From Mucilaginibacter ginsenosidivorans (GTDB lineage: Bacteria; Bacteroidota; Bacteroidia; Sphingobacteriales; Sphingobacteriaceae): 64,000 bases of DNA. Position 1 is the stretch's first letter. Every line of letters begins with the position of its first letter. The DNA is taken from the NCBI RefSeq assembly GCF_007971025.1, contig NZ_CP042436.1, positions 1,054,001-1,118,000 of the forward strand, given 5' to 3'. The position numbers were made by a program, and so were the translations under genes. Positions 46,802 through 55,474 of this stretch are shown here, one piece after another. The notes beneath the pieces were generated by a model, which made no database searches, was not told the DNA's origin, and was given only the letters and a program-made list of their open reading frames with translations.

Positions 46802-46833
46802 AAAAAAGCAGGAGCGTTGAGACTGCTCCTGCT
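46802..46833 (-). terminator. Hairpin terminator between convergent defence genes
   Basis: AGCAGGAGC (46807-46815) pairs perfectly with GCTCCTGCT (46825-46833) over nine bases, with a nine-base loop. On the minus strand six U follow, so it terminates the GHKL ATPase transcript. The same stem may slow plus-strand transcripts but lacks a T-run on that side. Confidence 0.8.
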
Positions 46834-46847
46834 AATATTCCTACCAA

Positions 46848-48572
46848 TTAAATAACATTTTTCACATTGCTCATTAATGTGTTTAAAAACTGGCCCCAAT
46901 ATGAAGTTAGATCTCTATACTTTTCATCCGGATTGACATCCATAGACTCCGCCTTTCCATAAGCAATAAATAGTAGGGTTAATGCTTCTACAGCCCGTTT
47001 ACACACCCCAATTGCATCATCAGCACTAACCGCACCCGCGTCAAGCTCAGAAATGGATTTTAAGGGCTGCCACATCTCGCGGTAAAACTTATGACGGGTG
47101 TTCAGCCTTATAATGACCTTATTGCTTAAATGTTTTATGTCAATAAATTCATTTCCTGGGAAATCAACTGACTCAACGACAAATGGCGCCTCTTTGATTT
47201 TTTCAAGATACTCCTCCTTAGTTTCTTCGTCATCTCCTGTAACATCATTAGCCAGGTCATCTAGGATTTGCTTTTCTTCAGCTTTGCTAGCCGGCCCTTT
47301 TGCATTACCTTTCGGCATTATAGCATTCGTGTTACTCGCTGCCTGGGTAATCGATGCGTGTTCGCCAAAATTCGCTTTATGTTCTCGTTCGGCCTTTCCC
47401 CACGCCTCGTCCAGCATCGTTCTGGAGGTCTTTAGATATTTGGCTAGAATCTTTCTTATCTGATCGCGCAATTCACCGTGTGGTTCAACTCCCCGTTTGA
47501 CATTCCGGACCCCAAAATAGGCATCTAAAGTTGGAGCAAAAGATACCTCAATACCAATAAAACGGTCGGGCTCTTGAATACCTCGAGGAAATATTCTTGG
47601 TACGTTAGTGTATGAAACCTCGCGATTAAGTCGTATGAAACTTATGCTCCCTTCATTTTCCGGTATCCTTAATTTTTTGGCAAAATCATCCCCACCCATA
47701 CCGCGACGTCGTGTCACTTCTTCGGGATAAAGGGTTACCTTCACCGTTGCCTTAGCTGGGCCTACCTTTATCGTTTCCTCGGCTATTAAAGTTGCAGGGT
47801 AATGTTCTTTAACTTTACTGTCGGGGTTTTCCTTTTTAAAATGATCAAACAACATTTTATCCGCAAACGTGTCCTCCATTAAATAGAGCGGATCATGTGC
47901 CAGGAGTTCCAAATCATTGACATAGATGTTTATACCGCCATTAATAAAAAATCTAAAAATCCTCGCCAGCTCCTTCCGCAGATTTGCCTCCAGTTCATCG
48001 TAGCTGATTGCATAACGGCCATCCTCCAGCCGGTCTACCTTGCTCCACAAAACAACTGAACCAGTTTTGTCTACTATTTTATCAGTCCAATCAACCGGTA
48101 AGACCTTAGGCCTAGGAACCGGTATGAAATAAGGCTCTCCATTTTCTTCCTTTTCAATCATTTCGTCCAAGTCCAGGTATACATGGCTCCAGTCAAAATC
48201 TTCGGAATCCCTGCTCCACACGTCGAAACGTTTAGCAAAATTTAATGCAGCAAGTTTAGCGCCAACCCCATATTTACCAATCGTGTCCTCTCGCATGTAC
48301 CTCGTTGAGTAGCCTATCTGAGGATAAAATTGTAGTATTTCGCGGCTCATACCATCGCCATCATCGATAATGGCAATTTCATTTACATATTTTTTCCCTT
48401 TTTTATTCTCCTTTTTGAAAAGGTATATGTATATATTGTTTGCTTTTGCCTCGATACTATTATCAATTACTTCTCCTAGCGCAGCCTCGATACTATAACC
48501 TGAGTCGCGCAAGGATTGCAATGCCTGGCCGGTTCTAATAAAAGGTACCGGAGATGTTAATATATTTTCCAT
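46848..48572 (-). CDS. GHKL-type ATPase (MORC/MutL/HSP90-like)
   Basis: 574 residues. The ATP-binding Bergerat fold is complete: N-box Glu34 to Asn38 (GEVIDNS), DDGDG at residues 70-74, and the lid IGKYGVGAK around 98-106. An S5-like second domain follows (RLNREVSYTNVPRIFPRG, VSFAPTLDAYFGVRNVKRG). The C-terminal 180 residues are acidic and helical. Such stand-alone MORC-like ATPases occur in bacterial restriction-like defence clusters next to methyltransferases, nucleases and helicases; none of these partners is seen here. Co-transcribed with the sigma-like gene 13 bp upstream. Confidence 0.8.
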   Translation of the reverse strand: MENILTSPVPFIRTGQALQSLRDSGYSIEAALGEVIDNSIEAKANNIYIYLFKKENKKGKKYVNEIAIIDDGDGMSREILQFYPQIGYSTRYMREDTIGKYGVGAKLAALNFAKRFDVWSRDSEDFDWSHVYLDLDEMIEKEENGEPYFIPVPRPKVLPVDWTDKIVDKTGSVVLWSKVDRLEDGRYAISYDELEANLRKELARIFRFFINGGINIYVNDLELLAHDPLYLMEDTFADKMLFDHFKKENPDSKVKEHYPATLIAEETIKVGPAKATVKVTLYPEEVTRRRGMGGDDFAKKLRIPENEGSISFIRLNREVSYTNVPRIFPRGIQEPDRFIGIEVSFAPTLDAYFGVRNVKRGVEPHGELRDQIRKILAKYLKTSRTMLDEAWGKAEREHKANFGEHASITQAASNTNAIMPKGNAKGPASKAEEKQILDDLANDVTGDDEETKEEYLEKIKEAPFVVESVDFPGNEFIDIKHLSNKVIIRLNTRHKFYREMWQPLKSISELDAGAVSADDAIGVCKRAVEALTLLFIAYGKAESMDVNPDEKYRDLTSYWGQFLNTLMSNVKNVI

Positions 48573-48585
48573 TTTGTTCTAATTT

Positions 48586-49086
48586 TTAGTTTAAAAGAAT
48601 AATGCGTGCTAAGCGAATGATGTCCGATCTAAGCTTCTTTACCATGCTATCGGAAATGCCCAGCTTTTTTGCTGTTTCGATTACGGTGTACCCTTCCAAC
48701 ATGGAGTAAAATACAGAAACTGAATGTTTGTGTTTTTGGGAACAGGCTCGCCTAAGCAATTCGACAGACTGTCGATAAATTACTTCTTGTTCCGGAGTTG
48801 CATAATCTGCTATAAGCGGATTATCAATTTCTTCATCACCATTTTCACTGAGCATGTACAGCGAAATAATTGAGGGGGAGTTTGGCTTGTTTCTCCTCAA
48901 AGTTCGTTTGGCATCATTTACCACTCGAAAATAGAAGTTTGGACCAACCACTCTGTCTGTATTCAGAGCGAAATCTAAAGCAATTTCATATACTTTAGAA
49001 TAATAAGCACTATCACAGTTGGATAGCTGCTTTTGCAGGCGTTTAATTGTTTCGGTGCGCCATTCACCTTCATTGTTTTTGATCAT
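48586..49086 (-). CDS. Sigma-factor-like DNA-binding protein
   Basis: 166 residues. The C-terminal region is a sigma-70 region-4-type helix-turn-helix (GYTVIETAKKLGISDSMVKKLRSDIIRLARI). The middle (YFRVVNDAKRTLRRNKPNSPSIISLYMLSE) resembles an ECF sigma linker. It lies 13 bp upstream of the GHKL ATPase on the same strand, so it probably drives or helps express that gene. A full region 2 is not obvious, so it may be a regulator derived from a sigma factor rather than a working one. Confidence 0.7.
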   Translation of the reverse strand: MIKNNEGEWRTETIKRLQKQLSNCDSAYYSKVYEIALDFALNTDRVVGPNFYFRVVNDAKRTLRRNKPNSPSIISLYMLSENGDEEIDNPLIADYATPEQEVIYRQSVELLRRACSQKHKHSVSVFYSMLEGYTVIETAKKLGISDSMVKKLRSDIIRLARIILLN

Positions 49087-49250
49087 GTTTGTTTTGTTGT
49101 GACCGACACACCCATACGGTGCATGCCAATCCGATTAAAAATGATTCAATAAGAAATAAAGAACTTAATATGAGTAAGGACAACAATTCGTGTGTTGGTT
49201 ACCTTATTTCGAATTATAAAGGTGGCGGTATTAAAAAAAGTGGGCAATCG

Positions 49251-49274
49251 CCTATAGGAAAGTATCTATAGGGG
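49251..49274. promoter_or_regulatory. CCTATAGG operator-like boxes upstream of the sigma-like gene
   Basis: CCTATAGGAAAGT at 49251-49263 and a partial copy CTATAGGGG at 49266-49274. The second overlaps the last codons and stop of the XRE gene. The same box recurs on the other side of the XRE gene, so the XRE protein probably also regulates the sigma-like and ATPase genes downstream. Confidence 0.55.
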
Positions 49275-49493
49275 CTTTTTCGGAAGAAAGTCCTGAGGGC
49301 TGCATTTGAGAATTATAGCAAGTAAGTTCAGGTGCTTAATGTTATAATGTGTGGCGTATCTACCACTTTCCGCTTTGCCTATAAAGCTCAGAGACACATC
49401 CAGCTCATTTGCAAGAGCTGCTTGGGACATATTTAGCTCTATTCGCCGCTCTCTGACTTTATTAATTACATAATTATCGATTTCGGACTTCAT
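49266..49493 (-). CDS. XRE-family controller protein (C-protein-like)
   Basis: 75 residues, nearly all one HTH_3 domain (VRERRIELNMSQAALANELDVSLSFIG, then KAESGRYATHYNIKHLNLLAIIL). Size and context match controller proteins that time the expression of restriction-type systems. Its ATG lies three bases from a perfect palindrome (49497-49512), so it most likely represses itself by covering its own translation and transcription start region. It is upstream of the sigma-like gene and the GHKL ATPase on the same strand. Confidence 0.8.
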   Translation of the reverse strand: MKSEIDNYVINKVRERRIELNMSQAALANELDVSLSFIGKAESGRYATHYNIKHLNLLAIILKCSPQDFLPKKPL

Positions 49494-49496
49494 GTG

Positions 49497-49512
49497 CTTT
49501 CCTATAGGAAAG
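49497..49512. promoter_or_regulatory. Perfect 16-bp palindrome at the XRE start
   Basis: CTTTCCTATAGGAAAG is fully self-complementary. It sits directly before the XRE start codon. A related box, CCTATAGGAGAGT, lies at 49547-49559; the box centres are 46 bp apart. Likely autoregulatory operators, in the manner of C-boxes. Confidence 0.7.
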
Positions 49513-49799
49513 TAAAAGTCAAGTAACTTAGCTCAATAAACAATCACCTATAGGAGAGTGCTATCAATTGAGGTGGGGTTAAGGTGCTTAATTAATCAAA
49601 TGGAATTGTGTTAAATGCAACGGCTTCATCATAGGGAATCCTGTTGTGCCATTTATGTCTCCGAATAACGTTATTGAGAAATTTCCAACGACTCGTTTAT
49701 GCTTGGCTATCCTGCAAAACAAAGAATACGTTTTTTGACTACTCTTGTAAATGATTTTTAATACCTTTATTGATACACAAACCTTACGGCAGTTTTTCA

Positions 49800-50855
49800 A
49801 TGAAAATAATTCCTGAAGTCTGGACGATCCGAAAACTAATAGAACTTCGTCCACTGATTGACCCAAGACCGCAATATCAACGGACTGCAGTTTGGTCAAG
49901 ATCGAAACAGAAATTGCTTATTGATTCAATCCTTCGTGGGTATGATATTCCCAAGTTTTATTTGCGTAAAACACCTCCTGAATCAAGTTTCAAATATGAG
50001 GTAACAGATGGGCAACAAAGAATGATTGCAATTTGGGAATTTGTTGATGGAGTATATCATTTGGATGAATCAATGATTGGATCAGTGAATACTTCCAATC
50101 TGACTTACACAGGGTTAGAGGCAATTTCCAGTTTTCGTTTAGGCTTTGTCAACTATAAGCTCAATATATCAACAATTGAGCAAGCATCGCAAGAAGAAAT
50201 AAGAACTTTATTTGCTCGGTTGCAAATGGGAGAAAGATTAAACCCAGCAGAGCTTCGGCATGCGCTTGCAAGCAATATCGGCAATGCAATTGCATCAATA
50301 GTAGAGAATAATGAGTTTTTCAGCGACGATTGTAAAATCTCTAATACGAGGTATAAACATCAGGACTATTTGGATAACGCTCTAACGCTTTCAAAATATG
50401 ATGGTGCTCGAAGTGTGAAGGCTGTTGATATGAAGCATCTATACACTGAGTTTGCTTCTACTGCCCTGACGGGATTGCAGCCGCTAATGCAGAATACAGA
50501 TCGGGTTTTAAGGTTTATGAAGGAAATAAATCGACACAAAAAAGGTATTTTTAAAAATAAATGGGCATTTGTTGATGTCTTCTATTTATTATTTAAAAAT
50601 CTTGCAAAAATAGAAAATGTACACAGCCGGATTTTTGCGGATTCATTTTCGCAATTTGAAATTTTGCGGCGACAACATAATGCCAATCCCGAGGCGCTCA
50701 TTGAAAACAAGCGTAGCCTTGATTATGACAAGGATTTATATGATTATATTATTGCATTTAAAACCGCTGGAGCGGAAAAAGGCAACGCATTAATTAGATA
50801 TCGAGTAATGCACAACAAATTCTTGAATGATACCAACTTTATATTTATAAAATGA
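49800..50855 (+). CDS. DUF262-domain protein with DGQQR motif, candidate phosphorothioate sensor
   Basis: About 351 residues from the ATG at 49800 (MKIIPEVWTIRKLIEL); an upstream TTG at 49770 would add ten residues. The DUF262 (ParB/Srx-like) domain fills the N-terminal half: DPRPQYQRTAVWSRSKQKLLIDSILRG and DGQQR at residues 70-74. In SspE and GmrS-type proteins this motif binds or hydrolyses nucleotides, and in SspE the domain also senses phosphorothioate DNA. Unlike SspE there is no DUF1524 HNH domain; the C-terminal half is helical. It overlaps the SIR2 gene by 4 bp (ATGA). Sensing is inferred, not shown. Confidence 0.85.
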   Translation: MKIIPEVWTIRKLIELRPLIDPRPQYQRTAVWSRSKQKLLIDSILRGYDIPKFYLRKTPPESSFKYEVTDGQQRMIAIWEFVDGVYHLDESMIGSVNTSNLTYTGLEAISSFRLGFVNYKLNISTIEQASQEEIRTLFARLQMGERLNPAELRHALASNIGNAIASIVENNEFFSDDCKISNTRYKHQDYLDNALTLSKYDGARSVKAVDMKHLYTEFASTALTGLQPLMQNTDRVLRFMKEINRHKKGIFKNKWAFVDVFYLLFKNLAKIENVHSRIFADSFSQFEILRRQHNANPEALIENKRSLDYDKDLYDYIIAFKTAGAEKGNALIRYRVMHNKFLNDTNFIFIK

Positions 50856-51688
50856 CCTTACCTCCTAAATTAGTTGAATCTTACAAAAACGGTTCATTTG
50901 GCATCTATATTGGGGCAGGTATGTCTCGGGCCGCCGGACTCCCCGACTGGAAAACATTTTTGGGAGAACTGATCGATTTTGCAAAAGACAACAATTTTGT
51001 AGACACCGGTAAACAAGCAGAACTTCATTCTTTGATATCAATTCCATCAAATTACTTATTAGTAGCCGAAGAATTGAAGGATATTCTAGCTTCGGACCTT
51101 CCCAAATATATAAAGCAAAAATTTGACGATAAAAAACTGAAGCCTACTGACACTCTTTGTAATATCGTTCAGCTAAATCACAAATTTATAATAACGACGA
51201 ATTACGATACACTAATTGAAAAAGCTTATGCCAAAGTATATTCTGATATTCCGAACCCATTAACATATAAGAACGCGAGTGCGATAAACTATAATATTCT
51301 GAACAATCAAGAATTTATTTTAAAAGCTCACGGCGATGCCAAAAGTTCTCCAAACGAAATAATTCTGACAGAAAAAGACTACCGTAACATTATATTTAAA
51401 GAAAAGGGATATCAAAGCGTATTACATGTTCTATTTTCAACATGTAATATTCTTTTTTTAGGTGCGTCATTGCAAGATCCAGAGTTAAAGTTGCTATTAG
51501 GATATATACACAATATATTTCACGGTGGTTCACCGGACCATTTCGCACTTATCAACAAAGATCAGATTACCCAGACTGAAAAAGATAGATGGCGCAAAGA
51601 CTATAATATAAACGTCTTAACATATGACCCAGTAGATAATCACAAGCAAATAGATGACTTCATTGCAGAAATCAAAGCCATTAGTTAA
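50852..51688 (+). CDS. SIR2-like protein, probable NAD+-consuming defence effector
   Basis: 278 residues of the SIR2-like (SIR2_2) family. The NAD-binding loop is GAGMSRAAGLPDW (GAGMS at residues 21-25), then TTNYD with Asn117 and Asp119, and catalytic His160 in LKAHGD. A later ILFLGASLQDPEL segment is typical. In known anti-phage systems such domains degrade NAD+ and stop the infected cell. It is a single domain without its own sensor, and its translation is coupled to the DUF262 protein, so that protein is probably the trigger or regulator. Confidence 0.87.
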   Translation: MTLPPKLVESYKNGSFGIYIGAGMSRAAGLPDWKTFLGELIDFAKDNNFVDTGKQAELHSLISIPSNYLLVAEELKDILASDLPKYIKQKFDDKKLKPTDTLCNIVQLNHKFIITTNYDTLIEKAYAKVYSDIPNPLTYKNASAINYNILNNQEFILKAHGDAKSSPNEIILTEKDYRNIIFKEKGYQSVLHVLFSTCNILFLGASLQDPELKLLLGYIHNIFHGGSPDHFALINKDQITQTEKDRWRKDYNINVLTYDPVDNHKQIDDFIAEIKAIS

Positions 51689-52040
51689 GATTCAAATTTA
51701 GACTCTTGAAGCCTAAGGTATTTGATATCGGCACAAAGGAATTCCATTAAGATACGTTTATTCTTCGGCTTATACTTTTAGTTCGCCGCTCAATAATATT
51801 CATTATTACATCTGTGCGCGAACGAGTTTGTCAAACATTAATATCACCACCGTGCATGTCCAGCAAGTAATTTATTTCGCTTATTTGGTAAGGCCCTCAA
51901 TTCCTAGCGCTTCTAACTCGACGAGTGAAAAAATACCCTTTATTAGCATTGAATCGAATGGCTAATTTAGTGTCCATAATTTTCGGTTAATAATTTTTCA
52001 ATTCAATTTGTCTATGTTTACCAAGACCTAAATTAATTAT
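51689..52040. other. Intergenic region before the STAND gene
   Basis: 352 bp, AT-rich, no convincing gene, repeat array or terminator. It should contain the promoter of the STAND gene, but no clear Bacteroidota-type -33/-7 pair was found. Confidence 0.4.
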
Positions 52041-54959
52041 ATGTCCGCACAATTACTTACCGATACGCAAGCAGCGAAGTGGCTTGGAATAACGAAGGAA
52101 TTGCTATACGCGTATGTAAGAAATGCGCCGAAAAAGCACCTTGGACATGACCGAAAGCTGGTAACGATTGTTAAAGAAAGTAAAAATTATTTTGCGGTAA
52201 GTGACCTTCGGGATTTCGATAAGTATTTAAGAGAACCGTGGTCTGCGCCTGGAGATAAACGACCAGAAATACCAAAATACATAAAGGAATATTTAATAAC
52301 CGAGATCGGAGGGCAGTGTCCGATAACCGGCAAAGGCGCACCATTGGATAACGCGCATATCGAAGATTATGCGGTATGTTTTAGTCATCATCATCACAAT
52401 CTAATTCGAATCGCCAAGGACGAGCATACAAAAGCTGACCAGGGGATAATTCCAAAAGAGCTGTTATGGCAGCATAAACAACGACTAGTTGATCAAATTA
52501 GGAGAAAATTGAGTGTCGAGGACAATGCTTTTCAATCATCTTTGAAGCCTCCTTTGCCTCATCAGCTATTTTTGGGACGAACGGCTGACCTGGAATATCT
52601 TACGGCTTTGATGGAAACTGAGCGGATGATAGTAATCCAAGGCATCGGCGGTATTGGCAAAACACAATTAGTGTTAAATGCACTTTCCAGCGTAGGCTAT
52701 CACAATCCGGTTTTATATTTTAATATCGAAACGGTGACAGATGTGAAGGATTTGATCATACTTATGCAGAACGGCATTTTCGAGATCACTGGAAAACAAG
52801 GCAGCAAACTTTTTATAGAAGAATTGAGCGATACGCCGATCACTTTCATTTTTGATAGCCTTGAAAAGTTACTTATTCCATTTAGAGATGAAATAGAGGA
52901 CGTCATAACAGATCTGATGACCAAAACTACTGAAGTTCAACTCATCGTTACTACACAGGTCGACCTGTCCCTTTTTGATCACCAGCAGCATACCATTCAA
53001 TTGACTGGAATTGACGATGGCCATGCACTATCAATCCTGCGATATTTATTACCTGCCCATCTTTCGTTGGACGGAGATGATGTTTATTGGATAACCGAAT
53101 TTTGCAACGGGCACCCCTTGTCGTTAAAACTAACGGCCTCGCTGATTAAATTTTGGGCCGATGCAAAAAAAGCAATAACAAAAATTCGGGAGCACCATAT
53201 CGTTGAACAACCGTTGCGCCGGATACAAAATAAAGGAACATCCCTCGAACGCTGTTTATCTACAGCTTATGACTGCCTGACCACTGAAGAGAAAAAGTTT
53301 CTATTCATCGTCCAATGCCATCCCGCCGGTGTAAACATCAATAGGTTTAAAACCTTTTCGAAAGACCCACAAATAGATCACCATATCGCTTCAGTAAATC
53401 AATTCTTCTTTCTGGAATCAGATTTCGATGAACTTGAATTTGAAAGGATTTCTATTCCTAACCCGGTACGGCCATTTTTGAACGCTATGGCCGAGAAATT
53501 CGAAGGTGGTATTGAGGAAATACAGGTTGAAGCGTACGGTCAAACAATGGCCGAGGCGGTTTTCTTTGATGCATTCTTCGTCGAAGGTTGGAAAGATGGT
53601 CCGCCGGCGATTGGGATCATAAAATTGGATGATGAGTTACCAAATATTTTGGAAGCATTTCATAACTCGGAATTAAGAATCAAAGATCTAACACGAATAG
53701 AAAACGAGGTGCAAAGAAAATATACCTCAATAGTTATTGGCATTTCTACAGCGATGGGAAAATTCTGTTTCACCAGAGGCTATTTCGAATACGGGATCAT
53801 GTTTGCAAAGGCTGGCATCAGAGTTAATTTACTGTTGAATGAAATTGACATTGTCGCTCAGCAATATATGTACCTCGCGCAGATCTATGAGCGCCAATTT
53901 GATCTGAAGAACTTCGAGGCGACTATTGCAGAAATGGAAGTTATCACAGCGCGTACTGGAAATAAAAACATGCTGGTTAATATTAATTGGGCCAAAGGGC
54001 GTTTTGCGATGGAGCATAAAAATTGGGCTGTTGCAAAAAAACATTATAAGACGGCATTGGGCCTTATGAGTAAAGATAATGCCAAGTCTGCTGACAACCG
54101 GGGCTCAAAAATGATAGGAGATTTTGATCAGTCAACAAAGCAAGGCAACACGGCATTGCTGAATAGTGAGATGGGCAAGGTATATGAATTCTCGGGCGAA
54201 CTGAAAGAGGCAATTGTTTATTATAAGCAGGCCGTAGAGATACAGCAAAAGTTAAGTGATGAGACTAATCTTTTAAGTACCTATCACCATTTAGGTTTTT
54301 GCTTGATACACACGGGGGCAATGGATGAAGGGTTAGACCTGCTCTTCAAAACGGTAGAAGGATTTTACAGGAACCGGCAATATGAATACCTTGCTAATAC
54401 CTTATCCGAACTCGGCAGGATTGTCGTCAGACGACCTGACCTACTCAGTAATTTACTGTTAGACGAGGAAAAAATAGATGTTGCCCTCGAAGCTACTTGT
54501 TTTCAACTACAAGAAATCTATGAACGATTGATCAGCCAAATGGATCAGCGTGCCGCATTAGAGGGGGTACCTAATCCGTTGCAAGGTAAGATTCTGTATC
54601 TGACAATGTTGGTTGGCGTCACTCCGTTCAGGGCAGCTTTGTGGCATCACATAGCGCCATTATTTGAACTTATGAAAACGGAAGAGGGAGAGCCGGATAT
54701 CCTATTGGTCGTTCTTACTTTAGGCTATGTAGTTGGTGGGTTTGATGACTGGAAAACACAACCTATCAAGGAAGAAGTAATCAGCCAACTTTATCGTATT
54801 TGCCTGATCATCAACGGCGGACCGGATCTCAACGGCAAAACGGAGATATTTCAGTGGCTCGCATTTTGGATGAATTTGGTAGGATTGACGCAAGACATAT
54901 CTGCACAGGAGCTATTTAATGAAGCGTTAAATAGTTTGACAATAAACAGGGGCTTATAA
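52041..54959 (+). CDS. STAND ATPase with HNH-like N-terminus and TPR-like C-terminus
   Basis: 972 residues. Residues 1-65 look like an excisionase-type helix-turn-helix (LTDTQAAKWLGITKELLYAY). Residues 90-135 hold an HNH-like motif: Cys93 in GQCPITGK, His106 in DNAHIED, Asn120 in HHHHNLIRI, His129 in KDEHTKAD. An NB-ARC/STAND ATPase follows, with Walker A GIGGIGKT (201-208) and Walker B TFIFDS (268-273). The C-terminal 400 residues are helical with TPR-like units (MYLAQIYERQFDLKNFEATI, ELKEAIVYYKQAVEIQQKL). By analogy with Avs and other STAND defence proteins, the repeats would recognise a phage product and release the nuclease. It stands alone, last before the attR-like site. Confidence 0.75.
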   Translation: MSAQLLTDTQAAKWLGITKELLYAYVRNAPKKHLGHDRKLVTIVKESKNYFAVSDLRDFDKYLREPWSAPGDKRPEIPKYIKEYLITEIGGQCPITGKGAPLDNAHIEDYAVCFSHHHHNLIRIAKDEHTKADQGIIPKELLWQHKQRLVDQIRRKLSVEDNAFQSSLKPPLPHQLFLGRTADLEYLTALMETERMIVIQGIGGIGKTQLVLNALSSVGYHNPVLYFNIETVTDVKDLIILMQNGIFEITGKQGSKLFIEELSDTPITFIFDSLEKLLIPFRDEIEDVITDLMTKTTEVQLIVTTQVDLSLFDHQQHTIQLTGIDDGHALSILRYLLPAHLSLDGDDVYWITEFCNGHPLSLKLTASLIKFWADAKKAITKIREHHIVEQPLRRIQNKGTSLERCLSTAYDCLTTEEKKFLFIVQCHPAGVNINRFKTFSKDPQIDHHIASVNQFFFLESDFDELEFERISIPNPVRPFLNAMAEKFEGGIEEIQVEAYGQTMAEAVFFDAFFVEGWKDGPPAIGIIKLDDELPNILEAFHNSELRIKDLTRIENEVQRKYTSIVIGISTAMGKFCFTRGYFEYGIMFAKAGIRVNLLLNEIDIVAQQYMYLAQIYERQFDLKNFEATIAEMEVITARTGNKNMLVNINWAKGRFAMEHKNWAVAKKHYKTALGLMSKDNAKSADNRGSKMIGDFDQSTKQGNTALLNSEMGKVYEFSGELKEAIVYYKQAVEIQQKLSDETNLLSTYHHLGFCLIHTGAMDEGLDLLFKTVEGFYRNRQYEYLANTLSELGRIVVRRPDLLSNLLLDEEKIDVALEATCFQLQEIYERLISQMDQRAALEGVPNPLQGKILYLTMLVGVTPFRAALWHHIAPLFELMKTEEGEPDILLVVLTLGYVVGGFDDWKTQPIKEEVISQLYRICLIINGGPDLNGKTEIFQWLAFWMNLVGLTQDISAQELFNEALNSLTINRGL

Positions 54960-55025
54960 CGAGTTTCCTAGTACTCCAGGATAGCACAGGATTGTGTCTA
55001 ATGTGAATTCTAAATTCATTCCCGC

Positions 55026-55054
55026 TTTGCAATGAAAAATATTTTGTATTTTTG
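55026..55054 (+). promoter_or_regulatory. Bacteroidota-type promoter-like pair upstream of the tRNA fragment
   Basis: TTTG at 55026-55029 and TATTTTTG at 55047-55054 match the -33 TTTG and -7 TAnnTTTG elements with 17 bases between them, slightly short. No gene follows before the terminator at 55253, so a short transcript is possible but unproven. Confidence 0.3.
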
Positions 55055-55226
55055 AATTGAAAAGGAAATGTAATTGCTCTTAGACATGAAGTAAACTATC
55101 ATGCAGGCAAAAGCTTTCGATAATGCAACACAAAGTTCTTAAAACAAATTATTTTTAATCGCGCCATTCGTGGAGTTGATTTAAAAAATATAATTAAGCT
55201 ACTGGAAATCAGTCCATTTATTATAT

Positions 55227-55248
55227 GGTTCGATTCCCCTACGGGCTA
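55227..55248 (+). other. 3' tRNA fragment, probable attR of the island
   Basis: GGTTCGATTCCCCTACGGGCTA has the T-loop TTCGATT, the 3' side of a T-stem (CCCCT) and an acceptor 3' strand (ACGGGCT plus A). The bases before it do not pair as a T-stem and no anticodon arm is present, so only the 3' end of a tRNA remains. This is the usual mark left at one end of an element integrated in a tRNA gene. The orientation puts the element on the left; the complete tRNA should lie beyond the window's left end. Confidence 0.65.
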
Positions 55249-55252
55249 CAAA

Positions 55253-55281
55253 GCCTCCATCGAAAGTTGGAGGCTTTTTTT
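55253..55281 (+). terminator. Rho-independent terminator after the tRNA fragment
   Basis: GCCTCCA (55253-55259) pairs with TGGAGGC (55268-55274) around an eight-base loop, followed by seven T. It was probably the terminator of the tRNA gene before integration, and marks the start of the chromosomal flank. Confidence 0.85.
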
Positions 55282-55474
55282 GTCCGGTCGATTATTTTGG
55301 TTATGCGATAAGCGCAGGCAGTTCAAATTTAGTTCCTCCAGGTAATCTTATATGCCGTGCAAAAACGAACAGTCAGATGTGCGCTTTTATTACAACCTCC
55401 CCAACGTTGCGATATTAATTTTCAATATATCAGTACATTAGCTATTTGGAATAACGTTTGAGTTATTTGATACC

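Noticed and set aside
49089..49271. Plus-strand frame of 60 residues antisense to the XRE leader region
   Set aside because: It crosses the CCTATAGG boxes, has no ribosome site, and does not resemble any protein.
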